Positions 45,233 through 53,709 of a stretch of 56,839 nucleotides of DNA are shown here, piece by piece. How positions within the stretch are numbered: the stretch's first letter is position 1; every line of letters begins with the position of its first letter. Location: NCBI RefSeq assembly GCF_028293835.1, contig NZ_JAQGNX010000066.1, forward strand, positions 1 through 56,839. The letters are read 5' to 3'. The DNA comes from Pseudomonas sp. (lineage in GTDB: Bacteria; Pseudomonadota; Gammaproteobacteria; Pseudomonadales; Pseudomonadaceae). The translations under genes and the position numbers were made by a program. The notes beneath the pieces were generated by a model. That model saw only the letters and a list, made by a program, of their open reading frames with translations. It was not told where the DNA came from and ran no database searches.

Positions 45233-45913
45233 TTACGACTTCGACGCGATACGCGACAGGTCCGCCGCCAGAGTATCCAGAGTCGGCCTTGTGACCAAGG
45301 CGGCCGGGGCACCTTCTGGGGCAGCCAAGCCAATCCGGTTATGCCAGATCGTTGGCAGGCCCACCTTCTGCGTCCCGAACAGGTCGTAGGCAGAACCCGC
45401 CACAAACACCGCATTTGCCGGTGCAACGCCCAGGGTTTCCAAGGCGAGACGATAAGGCGCAGGGTCCGGCTTGTAGAACCCGGCCTTCTCTGACGTGATA
45501 ACCACATCGAATGGTACCCCCATCAGGTCTGCAGCACGGCGGCCAAGCTTCTCCGAGCAGTTAGTGACAATGCCCAATTTATAGTGCGGTTTCAGTGCGG
45601 CTAGCACCGCCTTGGCTTCAACCCAAGGTTGCAGTTCGTCCCAGCGTCGTTCCAGTTCGGCAGCGGCCTGACTGCCCAGCCCTACCTCGATGGCCGCTTC
45701 TTCGACCAAGGTTTCATAAGGCCGATACGTGCCACAGCCATAGGTCGCCTTGAGGTACGCCATGCGCCATGTACGCCCCATCCGCTCAGAACCGGCCACT
45801 GAATTCCACAGCGTCCAGGAGTCCAGCAAGGCCGTCAGCAGATCGAATAGCACAAGCTCCACAGGGGCCGAAGGTTGAGTATGGAGCGGGCTTGCAGGGT
45901 TAGTTGAAGTCAT
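45233..45913 (-). CDS. HAD-superfamily hydrolase, haloacid dehalogenase type II-like
   Basis: A 226-residue HAD protein. Motif I (VLFDLLTALLDSW) has the nucleophile Asp but Leu where phosphatases have the second Asp, as in dehalogenase-like members. Motif II is VTNCSEK and motif III includes SEKAGFYKPDPAPY with the Lys; motif IV is degenerate (FVAGSAYDLFGTQKVG). The substrate could be a 2-haloacid or a small metabolite. It lies 15 bases after the RidA gene and is probably in one operon with it. Confidence 0.82.
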   Translation of the reverse strand: MTSTNPASPLHTQPSAPVELVLFDLLTALLDSWTLWNSVAGSERMGRTWRMAYLKATYGCGTYRPYETLVEEAAIEVGLGSQAAAELERRWDELQPWVEAKAVLAALKPHYKLGIVTNCSEKLGRRAADLMGVPFDVVITSEKAGFYKPDPAPYRLALETLGVAPANAVFVAGSAYDLFGTQKVGLPTIWHNRIGLAAPEGAPAALVTRPTLDTLAADLSRIASKS

Positions 45914-45928
45914 TGCTGTTGGTCCTGT

Positions 45929-46309
45929 TCAGGGTTGTGGAATTTCAGCTACGGCCGTGATTTCCACCAATGCTCCATGGTGGAGTTCACCACAGGGAAT
46001 GATCGCCCGCGACGGTCTATGCCCGCCCATCAACGCCGCGTACAGGGCGTTGACGGTCGGCCAGTGCTGAACGTCATTAATGAATATCTGCACGTTAACC
46101 ACGTTTGCCAAGGACGTATGGGCGGCCTGAAGAACTGCCTCGACATTGGCCATGGCCTGAATGAACTGGGCCTCTATGCCTTCGGGAAAAGTGCTCGAAG
46201 TCAGGCTGAACGGCAACTGGCCAGACACGAACAACAAGGGCCCCGAGGCCATGCCATGGGAATAATGACCGCCCGGCGCAGGCAGTTTGTTTGAAGTGAT
46301 GATTTCCAT
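45929..46309 (-). CDS. RidA/Rid family enamine/imine deaminase
   Basis: A 126-residue protein of the YjgF/YER057c/UK114 (Rid) family: GHYSHGMASGPLLFVSGQLP, IQAMANVEAVLQAAHTSLAN, and the C-terminal RAIIPCGELHHGALVEITAV. The Arg that binds substrate carboxylates in RidA is present (SRAIIP). Rid proteins hydrolyse reactive enamines and imines released by PLP-dependent dehydratases. The PLP enzyme gene directly upstream fits that role. The ATG at 46309 has GGAAGG before it. Confidence 0.88.
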   Translation of the reverse strand: MEIITSNKLPAPGGHYSHGMASGPLLFVSGQLPFSLTSSTFPEGIEAQFIQAMANVEAVLQAAHTSLANVVNVQIFINDVQHWPTVNALYAALMGGHRPSRAIIPCGELHHGALVEITAVAEIPQP

Positions 46310-46477
46310 TGATGCCTTCCATTTAACGATTGGAATAGAGTTGGCCCCACATGCTTCATGACTGCGCAACAGTCTCTACAGCGTGAACGGCGTCAACATC
46401 GGTATGACCTTCCCACTGCGAGACCGAGGCCGTCGCACTGTGCGATAGATAGGCGGCAGTCATAAAAGCAATGATGT

Positions 46478-47602
46478 TTACCAGCCCGCAATGCGTGACC
46501 AGTAACCGAGGTGGCGTCCCTCGGTCAGGACGTGATAACCGGCATGTTGTGCCGAAGTGGCGCAAGCATGGTTGGGCAGGATGCGCAATTGAGTGCCCAC
46601 GGGCAGTTCGCTGGCCGGCTCAAGATTTCCGGAGCGCGAGGAAATGATCCCGTGTTCCTGGTTGGCCGCCGTGACGATCAGGTCGCCAATAGGTTGCCCG
46701 GCCAGATCACAGACGATGCCATAGCCCTGGTCCTCGCTCTGCTTTGCGGTGCCCCGGTCCCGGGAAAGGGCCATCCAGCCGGCGTCGACAATGGTCCAGC
46801 CTTTTTCCCGCTGGTGGCCGATAACGGTAGTCAGCACCGAGACGGCAATGTCCTGCACCTGGCAAACGCCCAACCCCGCCATCACCAGATCGAAGAAGGC
46901 GAACACCCCGGCCCGGACTTCCGTAATACCAGACAAGTCCTGGGTAAACAGCGCCGTGGGCGTCGAGCCGATACTGATGATTGCCAGTTCGAACCCTGCC
47001 CCTTCAAGCAACTGCGCGGCATCGACCACGGCGGCACGTTCCTGCCGGGCATAGGCTTCGATTTCAGCGATGGAGCGGCTGTCGTAGGAGTTGCCGGCGT
47101 GGGTCATGACGCCGCTGACCGTCACACCGCTGGCACGCAGCAACCGAGCAATGTCTAGCAGCAGCGGCGACCGGGCAGGGATACCTGAACGATGACCATC
47201 ACAATCGACCTCCAGCAATACCTCGAAGGTCTGCTCATGGGTGCGAGCGAAGTCGGCCAGCAACCGGGCACTTTCCAGGTTGTCCAGTACCAGCTTCAAG
47301 GCCGCGCCCTGTTCGATCAGTAGTGCGGCGTGGGCAAACTTGTTGGGGGCGATGCTGACGCCATACAGAATGTCAGTGAAGCCGGCGGCCAAAAAGAAGT
47401 CCGCTTCACGCAAAGTCGACACTGTGATCGGACCGCGCCCACCTACAAACAAGCGTTCGGTCACTTCCAGAGATTTGTTGGTTTTGACGTGGGGCCGCAA
47501 TACCACATCAAACGGTGCCAGCTTGTTACGCATGCGCAGGATGTTCGCGTCCAGACGATCAATGTCCAGTAACAGCGTGGGGGTTTCGACTAGTTCTGCC
47601 AT
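46478..47602 (-). CDS. DSD1-type PLP enzyme (D-serine dehydratase/D-threonine aldolase-like)
   Basis: A 374-residue fold-type III (alanine-racemase-like) PLP enzyme. The start (VETPTLLLDIDRLDANILRM) and Lys that binds PLP (LRPHVKTNKS) are clear, and the C-terminal part has IVDAGWMALSRD and the LRILPNHACATSAQH metal-site motif (His and Cys for Zn). The family removes water or cleaves beta-hydroxy D-amino acids (D-serine, D-threonine, 3-hydroxyaspartate). GGAGAG lies before the start. It is divergent from a LysR gene 87 bases away and is followed by RidA, which fits an enamine product. Confidence 0.87.
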   Translation of the reverse strand: MAELVETPTLLLDIDRLDANILRMRNKLAPFDVVLRPHVKTNKSLEVTERLFVGGRGPITVSTLREADFFLAAGFTDILYGVSIAPNKFAHAALLIEQGAALKLVLDNLESARLLADFARTHEQTFEVLLEVDCDGHRSGIPARSPLLLDIARLLRASGVTVSGVMTHAGNSYDSRSIAEIEAYARQERAAVVDAAQLLEGAGFELAIISIGSTPTALFTQDLSGITEVRAGVFAFFDLVMAGLGVCQVQDIAVSVLTTVIGHQREKGWTIVDAGWMALSRDRGTAKQSEDQGYGIVCDLAGQPIGDLIVTAANQEHGIISSRSGNLEPASELPVGTQLRILPNHACATSAQHAGYHVLTEGRHLGYWSRIAGW

Positions 47603-47689
47603 TTGTGCTCTCCAGTAATGACGCTATTCTAAGGCATCAAAACCGGCGTGAACTTTAATCTCCCTAACTCATAGATTCAGTAAAAATTA

Positions 47690-48595
47690 ATGAACGATGC
47701 ATTCGATATTCGCTTTCTACTGGTCATTCGTGAGAGCACCAGCCTGTTGGAGGCGTCGCGCAAGCTCGGCCTCACACCCTCGGCGGTCACTCAGCGATTG
47801 CAGCAGATGGAAAAGAAACTGGGCATCCGCCTGCTGGATCGATCCGCTCGGCAATTGCGCTTTACCGACGAAGGCGAGTTGCTGTGCCTGCGCGGAAGCG
47901 AGCTGGTCCAGCAATTCGACGCGCTACTGGAGGACCTCCATGAGCGGCGTAGCGGCTTCGTCGGCAAGCTGAAAATTAACGCGCCCTTCGGTTTCGGTAG
48001 GCGGTATGTGGCGCCAGCGGCCGCCGCCTTTCAACGCCAGCATCCAGAGGTCGAGATTGCCCTGACCCTGTCCGATCAACCCATGGTCGAGGTCAGCGAC
48101 CGCTTTGATGTAGTGGTCCATATCGGCGAGCTGCGCGCCTCCAATCTGGTGTGCCATGCCATTGCACCCAATCGTCGTTTTATCTGCGCCTCACCGGCTT
48201 TTATCGAACGGCACGGCCTGCCCGACAGCCCCGAACACCTGGCTGCGCTGCCTTGTATCGCACTGCGCGAGAACAATGAAGACGTGACGCTGTGGCACTT
48301 CACCCGCGCGCGTAAAACCCATAGTGTGCGCATTCACCCGAGCCTGAGTTGCAATGACGGCAGCGTGATCCGGCACTGGGGCTGCGAGGGGCAAGGCATC
48401 ATCCTGCGCTCCGAATGGGACGTCGCCGACGCCTTGGGCGACGGGACCCTGGTGCGGCTGCTGCCTGCCTGGAAGCTGCCAGATGCCGATGTCGTAGCCT
48501 TGACCCACCACCGTGAAGGGCTGCCTGCACGGACTCGCAATTTCATGGGATTTTTGCAGGAATCATTCCGGCCTGTGCCGCCCTGGCGCGTTTGA
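47690..48595 (+). CDS. LysR-family transcriptional regulator
   Basis: A 301-residue LysR protein: helix-turn-helix (SLLEASRKLGLTPSAVTQRL, KLGIRLLDRSARQLRFTDEG) and effector domain (about 90-295; FGFGRRYVAPAAAAFQRQHP, DVVVHIGELRASNL). Divergent from the DSD1-type gene, so it most likely controls the DSD1-RidA-HAD group. It could also read into the phosphonate genes that follow on the same strand, 274 bases on. Confidence 0.9.
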   Translation: MNDAFDIRFLLVIRESTSLLEASRKLGLTPSAVTQRLQQMEKKLGIRLLDRSARQLRFTDEGELLCLRGSELVQQFDALLEDLHERRSGFVGKLKINAPFGFGRRYVAPAAAAFQRQHPEVEIALTLSDQPMVEVSDRFDVVVHIGELRASNLVCHAIAPNRRFICASPAFIERHGLPDSPEHLAALPCIALRENNEDVTLWHFTRARKTHSVRIHPSLSCNDGSVIRHWGCEGQGIILRSEWDVADALGDGTLVRLLPAWKLPDADVVALTHHREGLPARTRNFMGFLQESFRPVPPWRV

Positions 48596-48869
48596 ACCGA
48601 CGGCTGTTCAGCACCTGACGGCCCCTGCTGGCCGGCGCTTGCCAACTATCTGTAACAGACGCCGGATAAAAGGGCACAGCATTTTCAGCCTACACACGCA
48701 GAAACAGCCCTGCCTGCCGCCACCCCCCTCGCGAGTGGCTATCGAAGACCGCTTTCGTGCCAACTCGTATCGGCTCAGCCGATTCAAACCCGCGATTTAT
48801 CGATTTGAGCTACGGTCGATGGACAGTGAATATGGGGACACTTCCAACAATAAGAACAAGAGGCCCATC

Positions 48870-49961
48870 ATGACTGTCCGATTTCATAACCCAGTTGATA
48901 CCCGATTTGGCTGGGGCAGCCTTCAAGAGCTTGCTGCTATTACCGACAACCAGAAGGTTGCCTTGGTGACCTTTCCCGAAGCTCGTGGGCTCGGACTGGT
49001 TGATCGAATTAAGGATTTGCTGGGCGATCGTCTGGTTTATTTGATAGAGGATGTCCAACCCAATCCTGACGTGGCTCAATTGCGCAATACCTATGAGCGC
49101 TTTTGGCAAGAGGCCGGAGATTGCCACACGGTAATCGCTGTGGGCGGTGGCAGTGCGATTGATACGGCCAAGGCGCTGATCGTGGGCACCGAGTCTGGCA
49201 GCTTCGATGAGCTGCTGGCCTTACTGGCAACCGGTAAACCTTTCGTCCCGGCGCGCAGCAAATTACTGATTGCTGCGCCGACCACTGCAGGAACGGGGAG
49301 CGAAGTTACCCCTTGGGCTACCATTTGGGACACTGCGAACCATAAGAAATACTCCCTGCATCTGGACTGCACCTGGCCAACGGTCGCCATCGTCGATCCG
49401 GAGTTGATGCTGACGGTTCCGGCCGGTGTCACCGTCTCAACGGGTCTGGATGCCTTGTCTCATGCCCTGGAATCGATCTGGAACATCAATGCCAACCCGA
49501 TTTCGGACACCTTCGCTATCTCAGCCATAGAGGACATTCTGGAATGCCTGCCGTTGCTGCGACGCGATTTGTCCAACAAAGAACTGCGTTCCCGGATGGC
49601 CTTGGCCGCACTCAAAGCTGGACTGGCTTTCTCCAATACCAAAACGGCGCTCGCCCACTCCATTTCCTACGAGATGACCCTGCGCCACGGCCTACCCCAT
49701 GGCATCGCTTGCTCCTTTACCCTGCCACTGGTCCTGGGCCTGGCCTGGGGTCATGACGAAACGCGCGACCGGACACTGCAACGAATTTTCGGCAATGACG
49801 TGCACAAGGCCCAGGCTCAGTTGCGCGAATTCCTGCATAGCCTGGAAGTGAAGACCGAGTTTGCTGACTATGGCGTGACGGCAATAGAGGCCGAGGCGAT
49901 GATCAGTTTCGCCATGCAAGGCGCCCGAGGTAAGAACTTCATTGGCTCGCAAGCCGCCTAG
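48870..49961 (+). CDS. Iron-containing alcohol dehydrogenase, hydroxyethylphosphonate dehydrogenase-like
   Basis: A 363-residue group III alcohol dehydrogenase: NAD site VIAVGGGSAIDTAKAL, APTTAGTGSEVTPWATIWD, and the metal ligands in TGLDALSHALES (Asp, His) and TLRHGLPHGIAC (His, His). The closest match I recognise is the branch that interconverts phosphonoacetaldehyde and 2-hydroxyethylphosphonate (PhpC/FomC-like). The frame is open upstream into the LysR gene, but the ATG at 48870, with AGAGG before it, starts at the family N-terminus. Its neighbours (organophosphate-type MFS, phnX) support an oxidative, catabolic role: hydroxyethylphosphonate to phosphonoacetaldehyde. That direction is inference. 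Confidence 0.85.
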   Translation: MTVRFHNPVDTRFGWGSLQELAAITDNQKVALVTFPEARGLGLVDRIKDLLGDRLVYLIEDVQPNPDVAQLRNTYERFWQEAGDCHTVIAVGGGSAIDTAKALIVGTESGSFDELLALLATGKPFVPARSKLLIAAPTTAGTGSEVTPWATIWDTANHKKYSLHLDCTWPTVAIVDPELMLTVPAGVTVSTGLDALSHALESIWNINANPISDTFAISAIEDILECLPLLRRDLSNKELRSRMALAALKAGLAFSNTKTALAHSISYEMTLRHGLPHGIACSFTLPLVLGLAWGHDETRDRTLQRIFGNDVHKAQAQLREFLHSLEVKTEFADYGVTAIEAEAMISFAMQGARGKNFIGSQAA

Positions 49962-50069
49962 GGCGCCCCTGCCCTGCTAACCCGCCGTGCCAGTTTCCTG
50001 CTGCACCCTCAAAGAGTGCACCTCTACGACCCCGGTCGGAGGGGAACGAACAATAATAAGGAAAACATC

Positions 50070-51365
50070 ATGAATCGTGCCGAAACGCTGTCCGGTCTTG
50101 CAGCCCACACTTCATCGTTCCGAGTGGCCCAGTGGCGTATGCTTCTGGCCGCCATGTTCTGTTATTTGTTCTTCTATACCGGTCGGCAGACGTTCGGATT
50201 CGCGATTCCGGGCATCCAGGCTGAGTTTGGCTTGAGCAAGGAAACCCTCGGCTGGGCATCAGCAGCCATGCTCTGGTCCTATGCCATTGGCCAAGCCATC
50301 AACGGTAACCTGGCCGACAAATTCGGTGGCCGCCGCATCATGACCCTTGGCGCCGTTCTGTCCTGTGCCGCCAACTGGGTGACGAGTTTCTCCGGCGGCT
50401 TTACCAGCCTGATCCTGCCATGGGGTATCAACGGTTACTTCCAGGCGTTGGGATGGGCACCCGGTAGCCGATTAATTTCCAATTGGTGGAGCGCTGGCGA
50501 GCGCGGCAAGGTCTACGGCTTTTACGTGTTCGCCGCAGGTTGCGCGTCTGTACTTTCTTACGTCACCTCAATCGTTGTGCTTGAAGTACTGCACCTGGAG
50601 TGGCGCTGGATCTTCCGGTTGCCAGTGTTACTGATGTTGGCGGGGGGCATTATTTTCTATCTGGTAGCCCGTGACCGCCCGCAAGACCTCGGCTTTGAGC
50701 CCCTGGGGGACACCGGCGTGGCCCACGTCGATGACAAAGACAAGGAAGTGGCACACGGTCAGATCGAAACGTCGGCGCAACGCTACAAAGCGGTACTGAA
50801 GAACGTTCGCCTGATCATCGCAGCCGTGTCACTGGGTTTTCAGAACGCCGCGCGCTACGGCCTGATTGTCTGGGTACCGGTGCACTTTCTGGGAGCCAAT
50901 TGGACGAAAGGTGACAGCATGGTCGATCCGAAATGGATCACCGTTGCCCTCCCGGTTGGCATGGCAATCGGCGCCCTCAGCAACGGTTGGGTATCGGACA
51001 AACTGTTCGGCTCCAAACGCTACCTGGCCATCATGCTCTACATGGTCCTCGGCGCAGCAACCAGCCTGTGGATGTGGAGCCTTCCTCCTCACAGCACCAT
51101 CGGCCTTCTGGCGTTGTTCCTCTGCGGCTTCTTTGTTTACGGCCCTGCCACCAGCTTCTGGGCACTGTGTCCCGACCTGGTCGGCTCCAAGCGTGCCGGC
51201 ACGGCAACCGGTGTGATGAACTTCTCGTCCTACCTGTTCGCAGGCCTGGCCGAACCCCTGATCGGCAACTTGCTTGACACCACCGGGAATACGTCTCTCA
51301 TCTTTATTGTGGTGACAACGGCTTGTCTGTCCAGCGCTGTGGTTGCGCTGTTCATCAAGCGTTGA
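50070..51365 (+). CDS. MFS transporter of the organophosphate:phosphate antiporter family
   Basis: A 431-residue protein with about twelve transmembrane segments. The first helix ends FYTGRQTFGFAIPGIQ, with Arg at the place of the phosphate-binding Arg of GlpT/UhpT. The family hallmark in helices 4-5 is present as GWAPGSRLISNWWSAGERGK. OPA carriers move phosphorylated compounds against phosphate and accept some phosphonates (GlpT takes fosfomycin). The neighbourhood makes a phosphonate its likely substrate. AAGGA precedes the ATG at 50070. Confidence 0.87.
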   Translation: MNRAETLSGLAAHTSSFRVAQWRMLLAAMFCYLFFYTGRQTFGFAIPGIQAEFGLSKETLGWASAAMLWSYAIGQAINGNLADKFGGRRIMTLGAVLSCAANWVTSFSGGFTSLILPWGINGYFQALGWAPGSRLISNWWSAGERGKVYGFYVFAAGCASVLSYVTSIVVLEVLHLEWRWIFRLPVLLMLAGGIIFYLVARDRPQDLGFEPLGDTGVAHVDDKDKEVAHGQIETSAQRYKAVLKNVRLIIAAVSLGFQNAARYGLIVWVPVHFLGANWTKGDSMVDPKWITVALPVGMAIGALSNGWVSDKLFGSKRYLAIMLYMVLGAATSLWMWSLPPHSTIGLLALFLCGFFVYGPATSFWALCPDLVGSKRAGTATGVMNFSSYLFAGLAEPLIGNLLDTTGNTSLIFIVVTTACLSSAVVALFIKR

Positions 51366-51418
51366 GTGCCAGGAGCAGAGGCTTGCATTGAACGCGACGA
51401 CTCAGCAATAGGATCTTT

Positions 51419-52291
51419 ATGTACCAGTACCACAAATGGCTACGTTCCTTTCACGCGGTGGCGAAAACCGGAAGCTTCACCCTTGCCGCCGATTACCTGA
51501 GTGTCGGCCAGCCCACTGTCAGCGAGCAGGTCAGCGCGCTAGAGAAAAAGTTTTCCGTAGAACTTTTTCATCGTCGAGGCCGCTTCATCGAAATGAGTTC
51601 TGCTGGACAAAAGCTCTATGCGATCACCCAGGGTTTATTCGGCCAAGAGGACGAAGCCTTGCAACTTCTTCACAGTTTCAAACAGCGCAAAACGGGCATG
51701 TTGCGATTAGGCGCGGTCTCTCCTCCCGTGGCGATGAACCTGACGTATCAGCTGATGCAGCGCCATCCCGACATCGAACTGGAAACGTCGTTCTCCTCTG
51801 AAAGAGAAACCCTGGAGCGACTGTTCAACTTCGATATTGATGTGGCCATTCTTGCCCTCTCCGAATTCGACCAGCGTTTCGAGACTCAACTTTACCAACG
51901 CTACCCCATTATTGGCGTCGTCCGCGAAGACCACCCTTGGGCACGGCAGAAAGAGGTACAGGTTGAGGAAATCAGTGCAGAGAAATGGGTGCTTCGTGAA
52001 CAAAGCTCACGAACCCGTCAGTTGGTGGAAGAAAGCTGTAAGCGCCTCGACGTCGCTCTGAACTGCGTGATGCAGTTGAACAGTCGTGAAGCCATCGTCC
52101 ATGCCATTACCAAAGGCATAGGACTCGGTTTCGTGTCTGGCGTCGAATACGCTGAGACGCCAGGGACCACACCCATCACGTTTGTCGATCACCCGTTCTT
52201 TATCGACTATCACCTGTGCTGCCTCGGTATTCGCAGAAACCGGCCGATGATTGCGGAGTTGTTCGACGTAAGTCCAATCCCGACAACCTGA
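51419..52291 (+). CDS. LysR-family regulator of the phosphonate cluster
   Basis: A 290-residue LysR protein: helix-turn-helix ([35 protein letters not shown]) and effector domain (about 90-285). It resembles the LysR proteins that accompany phnWX-type genes. It lies between the MFS and phnX genes in the same direction, 53 bases after the first and 88 before the second, so it probably controls the cluster and itself. The inducer could be the phosphonate or phosphonoacetaldehyde (inference). Confidence 0.88.
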   Translation: MYQYHKWLRSFHAVAKTGSFTLAADYLSVGQPTVSEQVSALEKKFSVELFHRRGRFIEMSSAGQKLYAITQGLFGQEDEALQLLHSFKQRKTGMLRLGAVSPPVAMNLTYQLMQRHPDIELETSFSSERETLERLFNFDIDVAILALSEFDQRFETQLYQRYPIIGVVREDHPWARQKEVQVEEISAEKWVLREQSSRTRQLVEESCKRLDVALNCVMQLNSREAIVHAITKGIGLGFVSGVEYAETPGTTPITFVDHPFFIDYHLCCLGIRRNRPMIAELFDVSPIPTT

Positions 52292-52379
52292 TTACGCTAC
52301 GCCTGAAAACAACAGACTGGCTTGCTTCTTCCTTACGAGGAGGACGGCCTGCCGACAACTTGAAAATGGAGATTTAGCT

Positions 52380-53207
52380 ATGTACTACAAACAACCCACT
52401 CAACTGCAAGCTGTGATTCTGGACTGGGCAGGCACCGTCGTCGATTTCGGCTCCTTCGCGCCGACCCAGATTTTTGTCGAGGCGTTCGCCGAGTTCGACG
52501 TGCAAGTCTCCATTGAGGAAGCGCGGGGGCCAATGGGCATGGGCAAGTGGGATCACATCCGAACCTTATGCAACCTCCCCGCCGTCAGCGAGCGTTATAA
52601 AAAAGCCTTCGGCCGCACCCCCACCGACGATGACGTCACCGCTATCTACAACCGCTTCATGCCCCTGCAGATCGAAAAAATCGCCGCCCACTCGGCCCTC
52701 ATTCCGGGAGCGTTATCCACCATCAATGGGTTGCGCGACAACGGTTTGAAGATTGGCTCCTGCTCCGGCTACCCGGCAGTGGTCATGGCAAAGGTCGTCG
52801 AGCTGGCCGAACAAAATGGCTACGTCGCCGACCACGTAGTGGCTACTGACGAGGTGCCGAATGGTCGCCCATACCCGGCCCAGGCGTTAGCCAATGTGAT
52901 CGCCCTAGGGATCAGCGATGTGGCGAGTTGCGTCAAGGTCGACGATACGGTGCCGGGCATTCTCGAAGGTCGCAGCGCCGGTATGTGGACCGTTGCACTG
53001 GTGTGTTCTGGCAATGCGCTCGGCCTTACCTACGAAGAGTATCAAGCCTTGAGCCAGGAAAATCTGGCCAGTGAGCGCACACGCATCCATGCCTTGTTTG
53101 CAGGGTCCCGCCCCCACTACCTGATCGACACCATCAACGACTTGCCGTCCGTCATCGCCGACATTGACCGCCGCCTGGCAGCTGGAGAAGTACCTCAGGC
53201 GTCATGA
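52380..53207 (+). CDS. phnX: Phosphonoacetaldehyde hydrolase (phosphonatase)
   Basis: A 275-residue HAD enzyme. The nucleophile is Asp15 ([13 protein letters not shown]) and the Schiff-base Lys is Lys56 in the cap ([12 protein letters not shown]), three positions on from Asp12 and Lys53 of the characterised Bacillus enzyme. Other motifs are [24 protein letters not shown] and [19 protein letters not shown]. It splits the C-P bond of phosphonoacetaldehyde to acetaldehyde and phosphate. GGAG precedes the ATG. No phnW is in the window, so the substrate must come from another enzyme; the adjacent iron dehydrogenase is the obvious candidate. Confidence 0.95.
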   Translation: MYYKQPTQLQAVILDWAGTVVDFGSFAPTQIFVEAFAEFDVQVSIEEARGPMGMGKWDHIRTLCNLPAVSERYKKAFGRTPTDDDVTAIYNRFMPLQIEKIAAHSALIPGALSTINGLRDNGLKIGSCSGYPAVVMAKVVELAEQNGYVADHVVATDEVPNGRPYPAQALANVIALGISDVASCVKVDDTVPGILEGRSAGMWTVALVCSGNALGLTYEEYQALSQENLASERTRIHALFAGSRPHYLIDTINDLPSVIADIDRRLAAGEVPQAS

Positions 53208-53235
53208 TCCAACCGGTAATGCGTCGGAACATAGA

Positions 53236-53263
53236 AGCGCCTGATGAGTGATCATCAGGTGCT
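53236..53263 (+). terminator. Hairpin after phnX
   Basis: AGCGCCTGATGA and TCATCAGGTGCT pair over 12 bp (one G-T) around a GTGA tetraloop, 28 bases after the phnX stop. No T-run follows, so it may be a factor-dependent terminator or a stabilising hairpin. Confidence 0.55.
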
Positions 53264-53392
53264 TGATTGCGTAAATTGCCCAGTCTCCCTCGAACGGGTT
53301 GGGCTTCCATGGGAATTCGACTTCAGACTTATCGCTCCGATTTTCCAATGCCCGGCAAGGTTGCATAGGAAGTCGTGGGTATGCCACCATCC

Positions 53393-53415
53393 GGTATAGG
53401 TAAGGGGGGTATACC
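53393..53415. promoter_or_regulatory. Candidate DmeR operator overlapping the dmeR ribosome site
   Basis: GGTATA (53393-53398) and TATACC (53410-53415) are inverted around 11 bases that contain a run of six G (53404-53409). RcnR/DmeR-type repressors recognise G-tracts flanked by inverted repeats. The G-run is also the only ribosome-binding sequence before the ATG at 53416, so a bound repressor would cover the start region. Confidence 0.6.
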
Positions 53416-53691
53416 ATGGGTCATATTGCTTTAAACAAAGACAACCTGATCAAGCGCGTGAAGCGTATCGCTGGGCTGATTCAGGCCATTGAAAAAGCGT
53501 TGGAGTCAGACCACGACTGCGACAAGACCCTGCATTTGGTTGCTGGAGCGCGTGGGGCCATCAACGGGTTGATGGAGGAGATAATCGAGGACCATGCCAG
53601 GGAGCACGTGGCGAATCCCGCACTTACCGAGCAAGAGCGCAACAAGGGCGTCGAAGAGCTTTTAGAAGCCATCCGCCGCTACTCCAAATGA
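53416..53691 (+). CDS. dmeR: RcnR/FrmR-family Co/Ni-sensing repressor
   Basis: A 91-residue all-helical DUF156 protein. The metal ligands of RcnR are all in place: His3, Cys35, His60 and His64 (HCHH pattern), which points to Co(II)/Ni(II) rather than Cu or formaldehyde sensing. It lies 18 bases before the efflux gene dmeF in one operon. It should repress both genes until metal binds; a G-tract operator overlaps its start. Confidence 0.9.
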   Translation: MGHIALNKDNLIKRVKRIAGLIQAIEKALESDHDCDKTLHLVAGARGAINGLMEEIIEDHAREHVANPALTEQERNKGVEELLEAIRRYSK

Positions 53692-53709
53692 CCACGCAGG
53701 CATCCGCTC

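Noticed and set aside
48513..48869. N-terminal extension of the iron alcohol dehydrogenase
   Set aside because: It would overlap the LysR gene by over 80 bases and adds sequence unlike the family; the ATG at 48870 has a ribosome site.
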